Assembly: GCF_000699445.3 (NCBI RefSeq)
Contig: NC_067196.1
Span: 74,035,864-74,099,863 of the forward strand
DNA: 64,000 bases
Reading direction: 5' to 3'
Origin: Schistosoma haematobium
Lineage: Eukaryota > Platyhelminthes > Trematoda > Strigeidida > Schistosomatidae
In this document: positions 60,631-64,000 of the stretch, in pieces
Layout of the letters: each line of letters starts with the position of its first letter
Numbering within the stretch: position 1 is the stretch's first letter
The notes under the pieces: generated by a model
Seen by the model: only the letters and a program-made list of their open reading frames with translations
Told to the model about the DNA's origin: nothing
The model's database searches: none
Program-made: the position numbers and the translations under genes

Positions 60631-60999
60631 CTAACTACTACTGAATAAATTTAAAAAGCTGAAACTGTGATTCGTGCGACGATAACTTGGCCTTACTTCC
60701 GAGTTCATCAGAAATTGGTTACTGTGTCTAAATTCCAAAAATATACCTTGGGTATCCAGTAGATCTTCAGTTACACTTAATATTCCATCAGTAAGGTGGG
60801 TGCTACAAATGTTCAGCTGATAATGTTGATGTTGTAAAAGCGTCCATAATTGTAACTGAACTCCACCTAATTCGTATCGATCAGTTATGTGGTATCTAAT
60901 ATAAGTATAACTTAACACGTTATCGCCTAACTTACATCTTATTCCTGGAGTGAACTTAACAAATGGTAAATCTAAACTATTTATAAAAATATCTTGTGT
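60631..60999 (-). CDS. Uncharacterised open frame, possible exon or repeat relic
   Basis: Not recognised. A minus-strand frame stays open for about 122 codons, ending LNLFSSS then stop. It has a mixed, non-repetitive composition unlike the surrounding AT-rich DNA (for example QLQLWTLLQHQHYQLNIC and ILSVTEDLLDTQGIFLEF). Possible acceptors are seen (TAGTTTAG and CACTCCAG), and a GTAAGG after MNSE could be a donor. It is on the same strand as the SK gene and could be an exon of a neighbouring gene, or a domesticated or decayed mobile element. No second copy was noticed in this window. Confidence 0.3.
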   Translation of the reverse strand, partial: TQDIFINSLDLPFVKFTPGIRCKLGDNVLSYTYIRYHITDRYELGGVQLQLWTLLQHQHYQLNICSTHLTDGILSVTEDLLDTQGIFLEFRHSNQFLMNSEVRPSYRRTNHSFSFLNLFSSS

Positions 61000-61149
61000 T
61001 TATAAATGACTTATAACACGTTATTTACAAATTAATCTCATCAACTGAACAGTGATGTGAGGTTATTTTTAGATCTAAGATTTTATAAGTCACTATCCAT
61101 TTATTAAGTGATAGTTCTTTCAATTTTTAAAAAAATTTTTCTATCCAAT

Positions 61150-61270
61150 TCGAGTCCGACGTGAGGAATTATGAAAACGCACTGCTGAGGAGTCCCATAT
61201 TCTAACAAAATCATCGTCGAATATTTTCATATTTTCAATGTTGGTCAATTCATGAATTCAACTCTTAAAA
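61150..61270 (+). mobile_element. HS1 3' fragment, decayed
   Basis: GCACTGCTGAGGAGTCCCAT, a partial helix II and the tail GTCAATTCATGAATTCAACT. GAAA is lost. Confidence 0.65.
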
Positions 61271-62624
61271 TATAGTTTAATAAATGTCTACTCTTTTTAT
61301 TTAATTAGTGACTTCAAATTTTCACTTTAATAATTTCTCAATTCATATACACTGAATGTAATAAGTTCATTTCTATAGGTTTATACACATCTTCATTTAT
61401 TTGATTTAATTATTTTATTGTTTCATTCTTTTCTATATTTCTTTTTATTAAGAAAATTTAGTTACCATTATAATCATTCTTCTTTACTTCTTTACAACTA
61501 TAAAATGTAATCAGTGCAATGGTTAATTCCAGTTTCTTTCTCTGTCAACCGAATATTTAGTACGTTTTTTTTTAGTTTTTATTTTCTCATACTCTGAAAT
61601 TATAATAGTCTCCCTCTCATTTTTTTTTCTTTTTTTAAAATAAATAAAAAGTATCAAAACCCAGACTGAATTTATATACTTCTAGTTGTCGAGATAAAAA
61701 AAAGTTTCTATTTTAAGAGTATGAACCAACTCAAGTCCTTTTTTTGTTGCCGTTTGTATATTACTATTCAGTTGTATTGGTAGTTACAGAATTGGTTTTT
61801 ATTTAAGTTCTCTGATATTTACTTAGAAAACTTTAGTTTTATTTCTATGAATAATAATAAATCAATGATATGTAATTGCTTAAATCAGTTAGCTATAGGA
61901 CTAGTGTTTCTTTCTTATTAAATATTGTATAGTTTAACACGAAATTATCAGCAGAATAATCTCATATAAAGGATAAACACCTACCATTAGGAGTACCACT
62001 TTTACTTAACCTTTTTTATTTATTTAAATATACTGGAACATATCGCATTATTCCCATAGAAATCTGATTTACATCAAACATTTTAACAAGGTTTCCTGAT
62101 ATAGGTTTATGGATCAAATGTTTTAATTTTAAAGATAAGAGAGTAGATTATTTCTACTCCTCTAATCTCAGCTACTGTTTATTTCTAAAAGCTATGTCAT
62201 ACCAGCAATGTTATTATGTTTCCACATACAATCACTAGAGAGGGCTCCATTGATTGAAACTGATGTGGATTTTCTAGAAAGTTCATCTCGGTGAGTTGAA
62301 CTCAATTTCTTTTATTGAAGATATATTAGGGCTTTGATTGATTTTATTTTGGAACTTGTTCAAGAGCATTGATCAATTATCCAGAAACACAGACGACTCT
62401 ATGGTAGATTATTTCATAAAGAAGAAGTTCAACCAATTGTATTTGTTTTTTGGTCAACCGATTTCTCCACACTGTGTAAGTAATTCTCAGTCACTATAAG
62501 AGAAAATCAAAGACTACTGAATAAAATCTTCTGGTTTTTGCTGGTTCTGAAAGATCAAGCGATATCATTTGATGAAGAAACGGTTATTGGTATCCCAAAC
62601 TAACTTAAATCGGACAACTTTTAA

Positions 62625-62775
62625 AGATTGGGAAACAATGTACAGCTCTTTCGACCTATGACTCCTTCGTAGTACAGATTCACGAATACGCCATCAAGGA
62701 TTGAGTCAAGAACCTTTGGGTTTGACAATATTCGCTTAAAATTTAAACCATTGAGCCAGAATCCAATGGATTACA
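62625..62775 (-). mobile_element. HS1 SINE, heavily decayed
   Basis: Weak match across the ribozyme (CATAGGTCGAAAGAG on minus), box B-like and box A-like GGCTCAATGGTTTAAA and 5' flank. Confidence 0.5.
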
Positions 62776-62927
62776 TGACTAATTTTTATCAATTAGAGAT
62801 ACTGCACAATCGTCTTATAACACATTTATTGATCAACTACTTCACACTCGACATACTTGAACTCTACTAATCACAACTTCTCAACCGATCTCCAGATACT
62901 GGATCTTAAAGCTAGTCACCATTACTT

Positions 62928-63070
62928 ACTTACTTACGCCTGTTACTCCCAATGAAGCATAAGCCACTGACAAGCATTCTCTAACCCACTCTGTCCTGAG
63001 CCTTTCTTTCCAGTCCTATCCAATTTTTGTTCATTTTTCTTATATCTGTCTCCATTTCTTGGCTAGTCAC
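62928..63070 (-). mobile_element. RTE LINE 3' end, minus orientation
   Basis: Starts TTACTTACTTACGCCTGTTA and reads back through the conserved region (CACTCTGTCCTGAGCCTTTC, CCAATTTTTGTTCATT). Confidence 0.85.
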
Positions 63071-64000
63071 CATTGGTCTTATGATACTTAACATTGAAAT
63101 GCTTATTGAACATAGGTCGGTTTTTTATCTCAACAACATCCAAAAATCTCCATAAACCCTTCTTTACTGATAAAACCAATTACCATTTTAGATTATTTTC
63201 ATTTAATAACTAACCAAATATAACAAAACATTGTGTATAACCCAATTAGGACAATGAAGATTATTAGTTTTAATCTAAATCTTAGAAAAGTGAAGAAATT
63301 TTCACGAAGATCTTATGCTCGATGACCATGTATAATCCTAACTGCAAAAGCTATATGACTTGCTAACTTTACAATTAGAAAGAAAAAAATTAAAAATCCT
63401 TAAAATAATTACAGAATTATACGTGTCACATAAGAAAAACTATGATCCATTTCCATGAGTTGTTAATCAACTTATTTGCATACAGATCATTTTATGAAGT
63501 GTTACATTCACAAATGTCAAAATTTTGTAAACCTTATCCAGATGAATAATAATAATCTATAGTGTTATATAATTATCATAAGATACTTGATGGTCAATAT
63601 GAAGTGAAATTGAACTGATCAAGTTAGAATATTTCAACTGACTGTTACATGCTCAATGAAGCATTAAAAAAATAAACTTTGTTTTTTCTACTTGAGAATC
63701 ATAATCTATTACAAAAGGGTTATTATAAAATTATCATATTTTTTAAAAATTAAAAAACAAACAAATAAGCTATTTACTGTCGTTGATTAATTAACTATCC
63801 TAATGTTACATCACTGTATATTATGTTCAAATTTAGTCTTTAGCATTCAAGCATAACACACAATTTAGTGTTAAAAGTTTAATAAATAGTTATGACATTC
63901 AATTATTACCAATGTTACTTTTGAAAGAAAAAGAAAATATTTGTTTTTTTGTTGAAGTATGAATTCTAATGTAAGTCAACCGGGTGTATTGTGAAGCAGT

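Larger units (their letters stand above)
37055..64000. other. Region 5' of the long SK exon: intron and/or intergenic DNA
   Basis: No exon can be assigned with confidence. The acceptor at 37055 implies that an upstream SK exon lies here or beyond the window. Contents are SINEs, PLE, RTE and LINE relics, a solo LTR, a perfect-type hairpin and pyrimidine-rich tracts. Stretches such as 39180-40440, 41000-41730, 42010-43010, 47400-48080, 49575-51360, 53490-54030, 55745-56460, 56770-57890, 58020-59000 and 61270-62620 are AT-rich, and I see nothing definable in them. Confidence 0.6.

Overview
The window is about 64 kb of AT-rich, intron- and repeat-dominated nuclear DNA from a blood fluke (Schistosoma; species not resolved). 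The evidence is a potassium-channel exon set with clean GT-AG splice sites, many tRNA-derived SINEs carrying a hammerhead ribozyme core (the hallmark of the schistosome Sm-alpha type repeats), RTE-type and other LINE relics of schistosome type, and Penelope-like element (PLE) relics.

One host gene is clear. On the minus strand, three exons of a small-conductance calcium-activated potassium channel (SK/KCNN family) span the left 37 kb: a long polar N-terminal exon (35422-37054), an exon with the conserved pre-S1 motif and S1 (16520-16706), and an S2 exon (167-262). Splice phases match across both junctions (2/2 and 0/0). Exons for S3 to the pore and the calmodulin-binding domain should lie left of base 1. 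The N-terminal exon opens in mid-codon after an acceptor, so at least one more 5' exon lies to the right. Introns are about 16.3 and 18.7 kb and are packed with repeats. A second, uncertain candidate exon is an open frame at 60631-60999 (minus).

Repeat layout. (1) HS1, a roughly 375 bp tRNA-derived hammerhead SINE with over 20 copies in both orientations, several as head-to-head foldbacks. (2) HS2, a classical Sm-alpha-like SINE (14.7 and 54.2 kb). (3) HS3, a third hammerhead-like SINE (21.9 kb). (4) R473, a 473 bp retroposon sharing its 3' tail with a LINE (46.2-47.4 kb). (5) PAL, short palindromic retroposons with 12-15 bp target duplications. (6) R290, a roughly 290 bp repeat with seven copies. 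(7) RTE LINE relics, the largest at 8.44-10.44 kb. (8) PLE relics with GIY-YIG coding remnants and a hammerhead-like terminal motif. (9) LTRs, including a 364 bp solo LTR with a 5 bp duplication nested inside an RTE relic. (10) Foldback/TIR elements at 31.4-31.9 and 54.7-55.0 kb, and a long (TA)n array at 33.5 kb.

No bacterial, CRISPR, rRNA or functional tRNA features are seen. The most interesting signals are the several self-cleaving-ribozyme retroposon families together in one gene, the hammerhead SINE foldback that occurs twice with the same breakpoint, and the palindromic retroposons whose insertions are bounded by long target duplications.
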